Source: Planctomycetaceae bacterium UBA4732 (GTDB lineage: Bacteria > Planctomycetota > Planctomycetia > Gemmatales > Gemmataceae). Taken from it: DNA of 33,319 nucleotides. The notes beneath the pieces were generated by a model, which saw nothing but the letters and a program-made list of their open reading frames with translations, was not told the origin of the DNA and made no database searches. Below, one piece after another: positions 17,190-25,270 of the stretch. Location: contig DHJA01000121.1 of assembly GCA_002404095.1 (NCBI GenBank), positions 12,552-45,870 on the forward strand. The letters are read 5' to 3'. Made by a program: the position numbers and the translations under genes. Within the stretch, counting starts at the first letter, position 1. The number at the start of each line of letters is the position of its first letter.

Positions 17190-17216
17190 GTCCTATAAGT
17201 TCTATAACTCCTATAG
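17190..17216. repeat. Three tandem 9-bp near-repeats
   Basis: GTCCTATAA, GTTCTATAA and CTCCTATAG follow each other without a gap in the 145-bp region between the kinase and the protease genes. It differs from the 9-bp unit at 44-70. It may be a short variable repeat or a promoter-related element for the gene at 17272. Confidence 0.6.
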
Positions 17217-17271
17217 GGCGAGTGGGACTCATGGGCCAAACTTAGACACGAATCGATCAAGAGGACGCATC

Positions 17272-18654
17272 ATGAACCATCGATTTCTTCTGGCGGTCCT
17301 GCTAGTTGGCGGGTTAGTCCCAATGGCCGTTGCCGCTGACTCCAAGTCTGACGACAAGACCAAATTGCCGGAAGCGATGGACCTGTGCAAATATCAGACG
17401 CCTTTCCGCAATCAGGGAGGCCGCGACACCTGTCCGTACTTCCCTCCCATAGCGGCCCTGGAGGCCGCATACGGGCGCACGGGGGTCAAAGTGGACCTCT
17501 CCGTGGAGCATCTGATCTGGCTGCGGAACTTGACGGCCGGAAGCGACAAGAATGCCAGCGGCGTGGCCGAAGACTTGTCCTGCATGGTCGGCGGCGGGAA
17601 TGGGATGGGGATACTTCGGCAGTTCGCCGTCTGCCGCGCCCAGGACATGCCGTATCACGGCGAAAATATCCAAACCACCCCATTCGGTAAGACTATGGGC
17701 GTGGAACGTTATGACTGGGGCAAGCCGTTCAGCCAATTCGTACTCGACCGCTGGAACTTCGACCCCCACGTCCTCCCGCCGCAGGCCCGCGCTCACGCCC
17801 GCTATGGGATCGAATCCTACAAGTCAATCGCCCCGCAGGATTTGCAGGATCCCAGGAAATATGAAGAGGTGTTGGCCGACGGGCGCGAGATTGTCTTCTC
17901 CATCAACATTCACGACAACGCCCCCGGCCCCAAGCCCGGCGAGTTGCCGGTGTGGCATTTCAACCCCGATTCAAAGGCCGGCACGGTCAACCACTTCATG
18001 CTGATCGTGGGATACAACCGTCCCCACAAATTTTTCGTCGTGAAAAACCAGTGGGGTTCAGTTCATTACGCGGCCAACCCCAAGGCTCTGGCTCCCGGAT
18101 GGAAGGACGCCTTGAAGTACGAAGGCTACACCTTGGTGGGCTATGACTACCTCGCTACCTGTAGTGAGGCCCATTACATTACCGAAGTCGCGCCAGTCGG
18201 CAGCCCGCGATTCACGTCCCAACGGGCGCTGGGCGAGTGGAAGGTGACGTTCCAACACAAGGACGCGAAACTCCTGACGGGGGTGTTGTGCTGGCGGAAG
18301 TTGCCGTTGGCGGCCGCCGGGTCGAATAAGGCGGACCTCCGCATCGGCGACCTATACACTGCGGACCACCAACAATACCGCGTCAACGCGGAACTCGATG
18401 GAGACGGTACGAAGCCCTACGAGGTGAAGCTTTATGTCGACTTCGTCAAGGGCGTCCTGCCCACCGATTCGACAAGCGGTGCCGCGTGGAGCGGCACACT
18501 GACGCTTCCCGAAAGCGGTAAAAGTATCCTGAGTTTGAAATCGGCCGGAGGAGAACGGCAGAAGATCAAAGACATCGATGTCGAGGATGTCGTGATGACG
18601 GCCGAACTCGGCCGCGATACGAACCTCCTCAAGGCCATGCCAGAGCCTAAATAG
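17272..18654 (+). CDS. Exported papain-like (C1A) cysteine protease homologue
   Basis: 460 residues with an N-terminal signal peptide (cleavage near AVAA, residue 22). The papain fold is recognisable from the oxyanion Gln and nucleophile in FRNQGGRDTCPYF (Q48, C54), from VNHFMLIVGY with catalytic H241, and from KNQWG with N259. All four key positions are present, so it may be active. There is no obvious long propeptide between the signal and the catalytic part. The C-terminal 170 residues (about 290-460) are beta-rich and not recognised. It should act outside the cytoplasm; substrate unknown. Single gene on the plus strand, downstream of the 9-bp repeats. Confidence 0.8.
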   Translation: MNHRFLLAVLLVGGLVPMAVAADSKSDDKTKLPEAMDLCKYQTPFRNQGGRDTCPYFPPIAALEAAYGRTGVKVDLSVEHLIWLRNLTAGSDKNASGVAEDLSCMVGGGNGMGILRQFAVCRAQDMPYHGENIQTTPFGKTMGVERYDWGKPFSQFVLDRWNFDPHVLPPQARAHARYGIESYKSIAPQDLQDPRKYEEVLADGREIVFSINIHDNAPGPKPGELPVWHFNPDSKAGTVNHFMLIVGYNRPHKFFVVKNQWGSVHYAANPKALAPGWKDALKYEGYTLVGYDYLATCSEAHYITEVAPVGSPRFTSQRALGEWKVTFQHKDAKLLTGVLCWRKLPLAAAGSNKADLRIGDLYTADHQQYRVNAELDGDGTKPYEVKLYVDFVKGVLPTDSTSGAAWSGTLTLPESGKSILSLKSAGGERQKIKDIDVEDVVMTAELGRDTNLLKAMPEPK

Positions 18655-18797
18655 TCCGTTTAGCGCCACCCGGGCGTCTCCGACTTTTCTTGCATCCCCT
18701 TCGCCCATCCGATAGCCTGATTATGAGAAGAGAATCGCCCAGCCGATCTCCTTCCACCCGCCTGTACGCACTCCCCTCTTCGCGCTCGGAGAAGCTC

Positions 18798-21215
18798 ATG
18801 GCCATGCCAATACCGTCGGCCCGGCATTTTATCCTTTTCGCATCGGTTATGCTGGCGATCCTTGGTCGGGTGGGGACGGCGCTCGCGGAAACGGCGACGC
18901 CGCCCGACCACGCCGAGAAAATGGCTCGCGGCCAGGAGATTTTTGCGAAGTCGGTTCGCGCCCTGTTGACCGACCGCTGCCTGAAGTGTCACGGCGGCGA
19001 GAAGACGCGCAGCGGCCTCGACCTCACCACGCGCGAGGGCTTACTCAAGGGCGGCGAAAAGGGCTTGGCCGTCGTCGTCGGACAGGCCAAGGCTAGCCGG
19101 CTCTTCCGCTTCATCGCCCACCTCGACGAACCTTTCATGCCGCCCAAGGAAGATAAATTATCCGACGCCGCCATCGCACAGTTCGCAACCTGGATCGACC
19201 TTGGCGCGCCTTATGACAAACCGCTCGTCGCCAAGGCGGGCGGCAAAAAACCCATGCAAGTGACGGACGACAACCGGCGTTATTGGGCGTTCCAGCCGCT
19301 GAAACGACCGTCGGAGCCGACAGTGAAAGACGCGAAATGGCGGCGGACGCCGATCGACTCCTTCGTCCTGGCGAAACTTGAAGAGAAAGGGCTGGCGCCG
19401 AACGCCCCGGCCGACCGCCGCCATCTGATCCGCAGAGCGTATCTCGATCTGCTCGGCCTGCCGCCGTCGCCGGAGGAGGTCGAATCGTTTGTCGCCGACC
19501 CCGCGACGGACGCTTACGAAAAGTTGATTGACCGCCTTCTCGACAACCCGCACTATGGCGAACGCTGGGCGCGGCACTGGCTCGACCTGGCGCACTACGC
19601 CGACAGTCACGGTTACGAACAGGATTACGACCGGCCGACGGCCTATCCCTACCGTGACTTCGTCATCAAGGCGTTCAACCAGGATTTGGCCTATAACACC
19701 TTCGTGAAGTGGCAATTGGCCGGCGACGAGTTCGAGCCGGACAATTCGCTGGCGTTGACGGCCACCGGCTTCCTCGGCGCCGGCACACACGCCACGCAAA
19801 TCACGCAAAATCAGGTCGAAAAAGAGCGCTACGACGAACTGGACGACATCGTGCGCACGACCGGCACGGCCATGCTCGGCCTGACCATCGGCTGCGCCCG
19901 CTGCCACGACCACAAGTTCGACCCGATCCCGACGCGCGACTATTACCGGCTCATGTCCACTTTCACGACGACGGTGCGTTCGGACATGGACGTGAATCTT
20001 TACCCCGAAGCGGTCAAGGCGACGCGGGCCGTGTTCGACGCCGAACAGGTGAAACTCGTTGACGCTCGAACGCAATACGAAAAGAAGGGAGGCCACAATA
20101 CCGATCCGCAATGGATGGAATTGACGAAGCAGATCGAGGAACACGCCAAGAAGGGGCCGCCCAACGCGGTCAAGGCAATGGTGTGCAGCGAAGGCGTGCC
20201 GGCGATCCGCTTCCACACGCAGGGCGGCGACTTCCTACCGGAGACGCACTTCCTGAAGCGCGGCGACCCCAACCAGAAAGACGGCGTAGCGACGCAAGGC
20301 TTCTTGCAAGTGCTAATGCTCGGCGCGGATCAAGAGAAGCGCTGGGAGACTGGGCCGCCGAAGGGCTGGCGCACGTCGTACCGCCGGCGTTCGCTGGCGA
20401 ACTGGATGACGGACGTGGACGACGGGGCCGGCCGGCTGCTGGCGCGCGTGATCGTGAACCGGCTTTGGCAGCATCATTTCGGCCGCGGCATCGTCGCCAC
20501 GCCGAGCGACTTCGGAACCCAGGGCGACAAGCCGACTCACCCCGAACTACTCGACTGGCTGGCAAAGGAATTGATCGACAGCGGATGGAAATTGAAGCAC
20601 ATCCACAAGCTGATGATGGCGAGCGCGGCCTACACGGAAAGCTCGGCGGACGACAAACCGAAGGCGGGCGTGGACCCCGACGACCGGCTGCAATGGCGTT
20701 TCGCGCCGCGACGCTTGGAGGCGGAGGCGGTGCGCGACTCGATCCTGACAGTGAGCGGCCAGCTCGATCCGACGATGTACGGCCCCGGTACGCTCGACCC
20801 AATGCAGAAGCGACGGGCGATTTACTTCACGATCAAGCGCAGCCAGCTAATCCCGATGATGACGCAGTTCGACGCCCCGGATTCACTGGTCGGCATCGAA
20901 GCGCGGCAGTCAACGACGGTGGCGCCGCAAGCGCTGTTGCTGATGAACAACGCCCTGGTGCGAAACTGCGCGGAACGCTTGGCGAACCGTGTGCGGCCGA
21001 CGACGGAGAAGCCGTTGGCGGACGCGGTGCGGACCGGCTACACGATCACACTAGGCCGGGCGCCGACGGAACAGGAAACGACCGACGCGGTACAATTCAT
21101 CAAGGACCAAGCGGAGGCGTACAAGCAGGACGGCAAGCCGGACGCGGAGCGGCTGGCGCTGACCGACTTGTGCCAGGTATTGATGGAGTTGAACGAGTTT
21201 ATTTATGTGGATTGA
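18798..21215 (+). CDS. PSCyt1/DUF1549/DUF1553 planctomycete cytochrome-like protein
   Basis: About 805 residues from the chosen ATG, which has GGAG at -7 and gives a signal peptide; in-frame starts at 18690 and 18723 add a non-hydrophobic extension. The N-terminal cytochrome-c-like domain has CLKCH (about 61-65) and the DUF1549 part has a second CARCH (about 366-370), so two haem sites are likely. DUF1553 fills the C-terminal third. Planctomycetes carry many such genes, usually followed directly by a DUF1501 gene, and they are thought to act in periplasmic breakdown of complex carbohydrates. Here the middle part is short compared with many relatives. The DUF1501 partner is 2 kb downstream. 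Confidence 0.9.
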   Translation: MAMPIPSARHFILFASVMLAILGRVGTALAETATPPDHAEKMARGQEIFAKSVRALLTDRCLKCHGGEKTRSGLDLTTREGLLKGGEKGLAVVVGQAKASRLFRFIAHLDEPFMPPKEDKLSDAAIAQFATWIDLGAPYDKPLVAKAGGKKPMQVTDDNRRYWAFQPLKRPSEPTVKDAKWRRTPIDSFVLAKLEEKGLAPNAPADRRHLIRRAYLDLLGLPPSPEEVESFVADPATDAYEKLIDRLLDNPHYGERWARHWLDLAHYADSHGYEQDYDRPTAYPYRDFVIKAFNQDLAYNTFVKWQLAGDEFEPDNSLALTATGFLGAGTHATQITQNQVEKERYDELDDIVRTTGTAMLGLTIGCARCHDHKFDPIPTRDYYRLMSTFTTTVRSDMDVNLYPEAVKATRAVFDAEQVKLVDARTQYEKKGGHNTDPQWMELTKQIEEHAKKGPPNAVKAMVCSEGVPAIRFHTQGGDFLPETHFLKRGDPNQKDGVATQGFLQVLMLGADQEKRWETGPPKGWRTSYRRRSLANWMTDVDDGAGRLLARVIVNRLWQHHFGRGIVATPSDFGTQGDKPTHPELLDWLAKELIDSGWKLKHIHKLMMASAAYTESSADDKPKAGVDPDDRLQWRFAPRRLEAEAVRDSILTVSGQLDPTMYGPGTLDPMQKRRAIYFTIKRSQLIPMMTQFDAPDSLVGIEARQSTTVAPQALLLMNNALVRNCAERLANRVRPTTEKPLADAVRTGYTITLGRAPTEQETTDAVQFIKDQAEAYKQDGKPDAERLALTDLCQVLMELNEFIYVD

Positions 21216-21254
21216 GGAACCCATGTTTACCGTATCCTACCGATTGAGGATAGC

Positions 21255-21458
21255 ATGGACACTCGGTATGAAAGGATGATCCACCGTGTGGGCGTCGCTT
21301 TCTATCGCGATTACCTTCCAGAAGTGCGCGCCGCCGTTCATAAAGACGAGGCGGATGAACTTGTTCAGAAGGCGACCTGTGAAAGAACCGACCTTGTTAC
21401 CGTAAAATTCCGCATCCATGCCATAGCCTCAGCCGTCCGCCAAGGATACGACTTGTAG
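21255..21458 (+). CDS. Small hypothetical protein
   Basis: 67 residues, not recognised. Charged and probably helical (DTRYERMIHRVGVAFYRDY..), no signal peptide or membrane segment. A GAGG stands 5 bases before the ATG, which supports translation. It lies at the start of the segment separating the DUF1553 and DUF1501 genes, 18 bp before the DUF4058 gene. Confidence 0.45.
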   Translation: MDTRYERMIHRVGVAFYRDYLPEVRAAVHKDEADELVQKATCERTDLVTVKFRIHAIASAVRQGYDL

Positions 21459-21476
21459 ACTATTGGGGGACCAGCC

Positions 21477-22178
21477 ATGCCATCGCCGTTTCCGGGAATG
21501 GACCCATATATTGAGCGGCCGGAAATATGGCCGGATTTGCATCAGCATCTCGTGGTTTGTATCAGCAGGGCGTTGCTGCCGTTGCTACGCCCCCGATACG
21601 TGACTCTGATTCAGCACCGCCGTTTCGTGGACGAGCCGCCGTGGCGCGAAGAGCGGCGACAGTCGTATGTGCAGGTCATCCGACCGGCGGCCCTGGACCG
21701 CCCCATCACCGTGATCGAGGTACTCAGCCCGGACAACAAAAGAGCCGGCCCAGCGAGAACATCGTACCTCCAGCAGCGCGAAGAATTCTCGGGCCGCGGC
21801 GTGAACCTGGTCGAAATTGACCTGTTGCGGGCTGGAGAGCCGACGGTTTGCGTTCCGGGGGATAGGTTGGCCGGGTTGTCGCCGTGGCATTACCTAGCCG
21901 TTGCATCTCGGCACTGGCCGGCCCGCCAGGAGATCTACGCCGTTCCGCTAATGGAACGCCTCCCGCGCATCGCCGTGCCGCTGTCCAAGGACGACGCCGA
22001 CGTAGTGCTTGACCTGCAGGCCGCATTCACGCCCTGCTGGGAGGACGGCCCGTATCCCGAACTGCTGCGCTACGACGACCAGCCGCCAGGGACGTTGACG
22101 CCGGAGGAAGTGCGTTGGTGTGAAGACATGCTGCGCCAGGCGGGTTTGCGGCCTCCGGCGCAAGGACCGACCGCATGA
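21477..22178 (+). CDS. DUF4058 family protein
   Basis: 233 residues. The start MPSPFPGMDPYIE and the segments VIEVLSPDNKR and NLVEIDLLRAGEP are the hallmarks of DUF4058, a family common in cyanobacteria and planctomycetes. Its function is unknown; the E...K and VEID patterns recall restriction-like nuclease folds, but I cannot show that. It seems slightly shorter than relatives between residues 55 and 75. The last codons overlap a possible ATG of the next gene, so the two may be co-transcribed. Confidence 0.85.
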   Translation: MPSPFPGMDPYIERPEIWPDLHQHLVVCISRALLPLLRPRYVTLIQHRRFVDEPPWREERRQSYVQVIRPAALDRPITVIEVLSPDNKRAGPARTSYLQQREEFSGRGVNLVEIDLLRAGEPTVCVPGDRLAGLSPWHYLAVASRHWPARQEIYAVPLMERLPRIAVPLSKDDADVVLDLQAAFTPCWEDGPYPELLRYDDQPPGTLTPEEVRWCEDMLRQAGLRPPAQGPTA

Positions 22179-22204
22179 ACTTCAAACCTTTAGGAGTCCG
22201 TGTT

Positions 22205-22756
22205 ATGAAGTCGATGATCCGCGTATGCTCGCCTCGCACGGCGTTGCTTGCCGCGACGGCGGCCCTGATCTTGTTTGCGCCTCTGGCCTCGGCGGAAGCT
22301 CCTGCCGACCCGCCGGCGCCGGAAGGCCAGGTGGTCCTCTTCAAACTACACGCCGAGGGTGTGCAAATCTACGAGTGCAAGGTCATCAATCCGAACGCAA
22401 GGGCACTGTGGTATCAATGGGTTCCGACTGGGCCGGACGCCGTTCTCACCGACGCCAAGGGCGACAAGGTTGGCAAGCATTACGCCGGCCCCACCTGGGA
22501 GGCCGACGACGGCAGCAAGGTGATCGCGGACAAGAAACCGGTCGAGACGACGCCGAAGCCGCCGGCCGTGCCGTGGCTGTTGCTTAAGGCCAAGTCCCAC
22601 GAGGGTGACGGCAAATTCAGCAAGGTGACGTACATCCGCCGGGTAGATACTGAGGGCGGGGCCGCGCCTGCGGCGGCCGACTTCGCCTACCAGGGAACCG
22701 AGTTGCGCGTGCCGTACAAGGCGACGTATATCTTCTATGGGGCCGCTAAACCGTGA
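22205..22756 (+). CDS. DUF3455 family exported protein
   Basis: 183 residues from the ATG at 22205, which has AGGAG nine bases upstream and starts a clear signal peptide (hydrophobic ALLAATAALILFAPLASA). An ATG at 22175, overlapping the DUF4058 stop, is an alternative. The body has the DUF3455 pattern: VVLFKLHAEGVQIYEC, then a GKHYAGPTWEADDGSKV segment, and PWLLLKAKSHEGDGKFSKVTYIRRV. Exported; molecular role unknown. Confidence 0.85.
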   Translation: MKSMIRVCSPRTALLAATAALILFAPLASAEAPADPPAPEGQVVLFKLHAEGVQIYECKVINPNARALWYQWVPTGPDAVLTDAKGDKVGKHYAGPTWEADDGSKVIADKKPVETTPKPPAVPWLLLKAKSHEGDGKFSKVTYIRRVDTEGGAAPAAADFAYQGTELRVPYKATYIFYGAAKP

Positions 22757-22769
22757 CGGAGGCGATTCT

Positions 22770-23057
22770 ATGCTGACTTACAAGGCGATGTACATATTTC
22801 TCGACGAAGGCGGCGTTCACGGTGAAGTGCTGGACTTCCCTGGCGCGATCAGTTCCGGGGCCGACCTGGAGGAAGCGCGTCGAATGGTCGCTAGCGCGCT
22901 AGTAGACATGGCGGAAACGAACCTAATACTTGGCGAACCTCTGCCGCAGCCTGATCCCGCCATAACGGATCCAGAAGCCGATTTGGAAGAACCCATTTAC
23001 CTTTTTTTAACGGCCGCTTCCCAGGTAGCGCTCGTTCCTCAGGGGACGGCCCCATGA
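22770..23057 (+). CDS. hicB: HicB-type antitoxin
   Basis: 95 residues, start at the ATG with GGAGG just upstream (22758-22762). The N-terminal half has the degenerate RNase-H-like HicB fold: YIFLDEGGVHGEVLDFPGAISSGADLEEARRMVASAL. It should neutralise HicA and, as in other pairs, repress its own operon. It overlaps the next gene by four bases (ATGA), giving the order antitoxin-toxin. I did not recognise a separate DNA-binding domain in its C-terminal 45 residues. Confidence 0.85.
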   Translation: MLTYKAMYIFLDEGGVHGEVLDFPGAISSGADLEEARRMVASALVDMAETNLILGEPLPQPDPAITDPEADLEEPIYLFLTAASQVALVPQGTAP

Positions 23058-23239
23058 AGCGCCGCGATCTTATCCGGCACTTGGTCCAGCACGGATGCCG
23101 CCAAGTGCGGGAAGGCGGCCGCCATTCGATTTGGGAGAACCCGGCCAACCGACGCCGGACGGCCATTGAAAGGCATCGGGAATTAAAAGAACGCACGGCG
23201 GCAGGCATTTGCAAACAACTGGGCGTACCCCCTCCCTAG
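23054..23239 (+). CDS. hicA: HicA-type mRNA interferase toxin
   Basis: 61 residues, the usual size. It shows the dsRBD-like HicA layout: MKRRDLIRHLVQHGCRQVRE, the catalytic H24 in GGRHSIW, and IERHRELKERTAAGICKQLG. HicA cleaves mRNA independently of a free ribosome and causes growth arrest when not bound by HicB. The pair appears intact. Confidence 0.9.
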   Translation: MKRRDLIRHLVQHGCRQVREGGRHSIWENPANRRRTAIERHRELKERTAAGICKQLGVPPP

Positions 23240-23287
23240 CAAAACGCTCAGCAGCCGTGTTTTGTCAATCCAGACCATGAGGCAACC

Positions 23288-24769
23288 ATGCAGCACGAAT
23301 CCCACCTTTTCGCCTCCCCATCATCCGCCTTCCCGACGCGGCGTTCCTTCCTCCGTCGCGCCGGCAACGGTTTCGGCATCCTCGCCCTCGCCGACCTGCT
23401 CGGCCAACAGGGTTTGCTCGCCGCCGAGGCCGACGATCGCGCCCTCAACCCCCTGGCGCCGCGGCCGCCCAACTTCCCCGCCAAGGCCAAGTCGGTCATC
23501 TGGCTCTTTATGAACGGCGGTCCCAGCCACGTGGACACCTGGGACTATAAGCCCGAACTCGAAAAGCAGGACGGCAAGGAACTCAAGGGCTTCGACAAAG
23601 CCACCGGCTTCTTCGTCGATCAAGTCGGCCCTTTGATGAAATCACCCTTCTCCTGGAAACAGCACGGCCAATCAGGCACGTGGGCGTCGGAGATTTTTCC
23701 GAACATCGCCAAGCACGTCGATGACATGGCCTTTATCCATTCCTGTTTCACCGAAACCAACAACCATTCGCCGGCCCTGTTCCAGATCAATACCGGCATG
23801 AGCCGTATGGGCTTCCCGTGCGTCGGCGCCTGGACGACCTACGGCCTCGGCACGGAGAACCAGAACCTGCCGGCCTTCGTGGCCATGTACGACACGCTCG
23901 GCCGCGGTTTGCCCAAGGGCAGCGCCCAGAACTGGGGTTCCGGCTTCCTGCCCGGCGTCTACCAGGGCACCGCCCTCAACGCCCAGGGCGCCGCCATCGA
24001 CAACCTCATCCGCCCCGCGACCATGAACGACCCCGAACAGCGACGCCAACTGGATTTGCTCAAGCGCCTCAGCCAACACTACCAGCAGGAACACGAACAA
24101 GAAGCCGAACTGTCGGCCCGCGTCAGCAGCTTCGAGCTGGCCTATCGGATGCAGATGACGGCGCCCGAAGCGCTGGATGTGAGCAAAGAGCCGGAGGCGA
24201 TACAAAAACTCTACGGATTGGATAATCCCAAATGCGCCCACGTCGCCAAGCAGATGTTGACGGCGCGGCGGCTGGTGGAGCGCGGCGTGCGCTTCGTGCA
24301 GATTTACAGCGGCGGCATGGAGAACGAGCGCAGCTGGGACGGCCACATCGACATCGCCGGCAACCACCGTCAGTTCGCTGGCGAGACGGACGTACCCATC
24401 GGCGGTCTCTTAACGGATCTGAAGCAACGCGGACTTTTGGACTCGACATTGGTGATATGGGGCGGCGAGTTCGGCCGGCTGCCGTTGTCGCAGAAGACCA
24501 AGGACACGAAGCTGGCCGGCCGCGACCACAACCCGCACGCCTTTACGACGTGGTTCGCGGGCGGCGGCGTCAAGGGCGGCGTCCATTACGGCGAAACCGA
24601 TGAGATTGGCCACAAAGCGGCGGTCAATCGCGTGTCGATCAACGACCTGCACGCCACCATCCTGGCGCTGCTCGGCCTGGACCACACGAAGTTGACGTAC
24701 AAGTACAACGGCCGCAACTTCCGCCTGACCGACGTGGCCGGTGAGGTGGTGAAGAGGATTATCGCGTAA
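23288..24769 (+). CDS. DUF1501 family protein, Tat-exported
   Basis: 493 residues. The N-terminus has a twin-arginine signal (TRRSFLRRAGNGFG, residues 17-30). The body has the DUF1501 (alkaline phosphatase-like fold) segments: SVIWLFMNGGPSHVDTWDYKP, HSCFTETNNHSPA, RRLVERGVRFVQIY, VIWGGEFGRLP and RDHNPHAFTTWFAGGGVKGG. Such proteins are the regular partners of PSCyt/DUF1553 proteins in planctomycetes and are predicted sulfatase/phosphatase-like enzymes outside the cytoplasm. Here the partner gene ends 2 kb upstream, at 21215. Confidence 0.9.
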   Translation: MQHESHLFASPSSAFPTRRSFLRRAGNGFGILALADLLGQQGLLAAEADDRALNPLAPRPPNFPAKAKSVIWLFMNGGPSHVDTWDYKPELEKQDGKELKGFDKATGFFVDQVGPLMKSPFSWKQHGQSGTWASEIFPNIAKHVDDMAFIHSCFTETNNHSPALFQINTGMSRMGFPCVGAWTTYGLGTENQNLPAFVAMYDTLGRGLPKGSAQNWGSGFLPGVYQGTALNAQGAAIDNLIRPATMNDPEQRRQLDLLKRLSQHYQQEHEQEAELSARVSSFELAYRMQMTAPEALDVSKEPEAIQKLYGLDNPKCAHVAKQMLTARRLVERGVRFVQIYSGGMENERSWDGHIDIAGNHRQFAGETDVPIGGLLTDLKQRGLLDSTLVIWGGEFGRLPLSQKTKDTKLAGRDHNPHAFTTWFAGGGVKGGVHYGETDEIGHKAAVNRVSINDLHATILALLGLDHTKLTYKYNGRNFRLTDVAGEVVKRIIA

Positions 24770-24857
24770 TTACCGGCCCGCTATCTCGCGCCGCGGCATG
24801 AAATGCGTGTTTGGAAAGTGCCAGCGCTAGCCAAATGTTGCTATCGGCCAGCACCAT
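24759..24857 (-). pseudogene. Truncated VapC toxin (PIN domain start only)
   Basis: A 32-codon frame begins MVLADSNIWLALAL and continues SKHAFHAAARD, which is the first strand and helix of a VapC/PIN ribonuclease, including the first acidic residue of the active site (D5). After about residue 26 the match stops and the frame ends in the 3' end of the DUF1501 gene on the other strand. About 100 residues and the remaining acidic residues are missing, so no toxin is made. The start overlaps the end of the vapB-like gene, as in intact pairs. It is the product of a deletion at about 24775. Confidence 0.75.
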
Positions 24858-25131
24858 GATGCCACTCCACTTCCTGGGCTAGGAGGATGTCGGCTGCCCG
24901 TTCCGGGGTTATCTCGTCATGCGGCGAAGCGGCTTTTTTGCCCAGGATGAGCGGCAGGCCCGTTTTTTTGTCCTTGCCAATTACGGCTTCCTCAGCGGCA
25001 GGGGCCGCATCCGCCGCGAGACCTTTGCGGAGCAAATCGGCCACAGCGTCTTTGAGCTTTCGCCCTTCACGCAAGGCGCGGAGCTTCACTTGCTTCACCA
25101 GCGCATCGGGCAAATCAAGAGTTGTTTTCAT
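24841..25131 (-). CDS. VapB-type antitoxin (ribbon-helix-helix), orphan
   Basis: 96 residues. MKTTLDLPDALVKQVKLRALREGRKLKDAVADLLRKGL is a ribbon-helix-helix DNA-binding start as in VapB; the C-terminal part (about 55-96) should bind the toxin. The toxin gene after it is cut to its first 26 codons, so this is an antitoxin without an active local partner. A good -35/-10 pair with a palindrome between lies directly upstream (25138-25166), consistent with autoregulation. Confidence 0.8.
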   Translation of the reverse strand: MKTTLDLPDALVKQVKLRALREGRKLKDAVADLLRKGLAADAAPAAEEAVIGKDKKTGLPLILGKKAASPHDEITPERAADILLAQEVEWHHGAGR

Positions 25132-25137
25132 TTAGCC

Positions 25138-25166
25138 ATTTTGCTGGTTTCCCAGCTTTCTGTCAA
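25138..25166 (-). promoter_or_regulatory. vapB promoter with operator palindrome, possibly leaderless
   Basis: On the minus strand TTGACA (25166-25161) is followed after 17 bases by CAAAAT (25143-25138), a sigma-70-type pair with a perfect -35 and 4/6 -10. GCTGG-TTTC-CCAGC (25143-25156) forms a palindrome between them, a fitting operator for a ribbon-helix-helix repressor. The ATG of the antitoxin lies only 6 bases after the -10, so the transcript would be leaderless or nearly so. Confidence 0.5.
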
Positions 25167-25225
25167 GCACGAGAAGCGACCGCGCCTGAGGGCCTTTGGA
25201 GTGCCGCCGCTTCCATTCCTCCCTT

Positions 25226-25248
25226 GGCAGAGGTAATATACATCTGCC
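25226..25248. promoter_or_regulatory. Dyad upstream of the helicase gene
   Basis: GGCAGA and TCTGCC flank an 11-base AT-rich core (GGTAATATACA), 22 bases before the GTG start of the helicase gene. It could be an operator or an overlapping -10 region. Symmetry is the only evidence. Confidence 0.3.
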
Positions 25249-25270
25249 CAGGTTGCCGGGAGGAATCGCT

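Noticed and set aside
19158..20216. A 352-codon open frame on the minus strand inside the PSCyt/DUF1553 gene
   Set aside because: It lies wholly within a well-supported gene and shows only the valine/arginine-rich bias of shadow frames.
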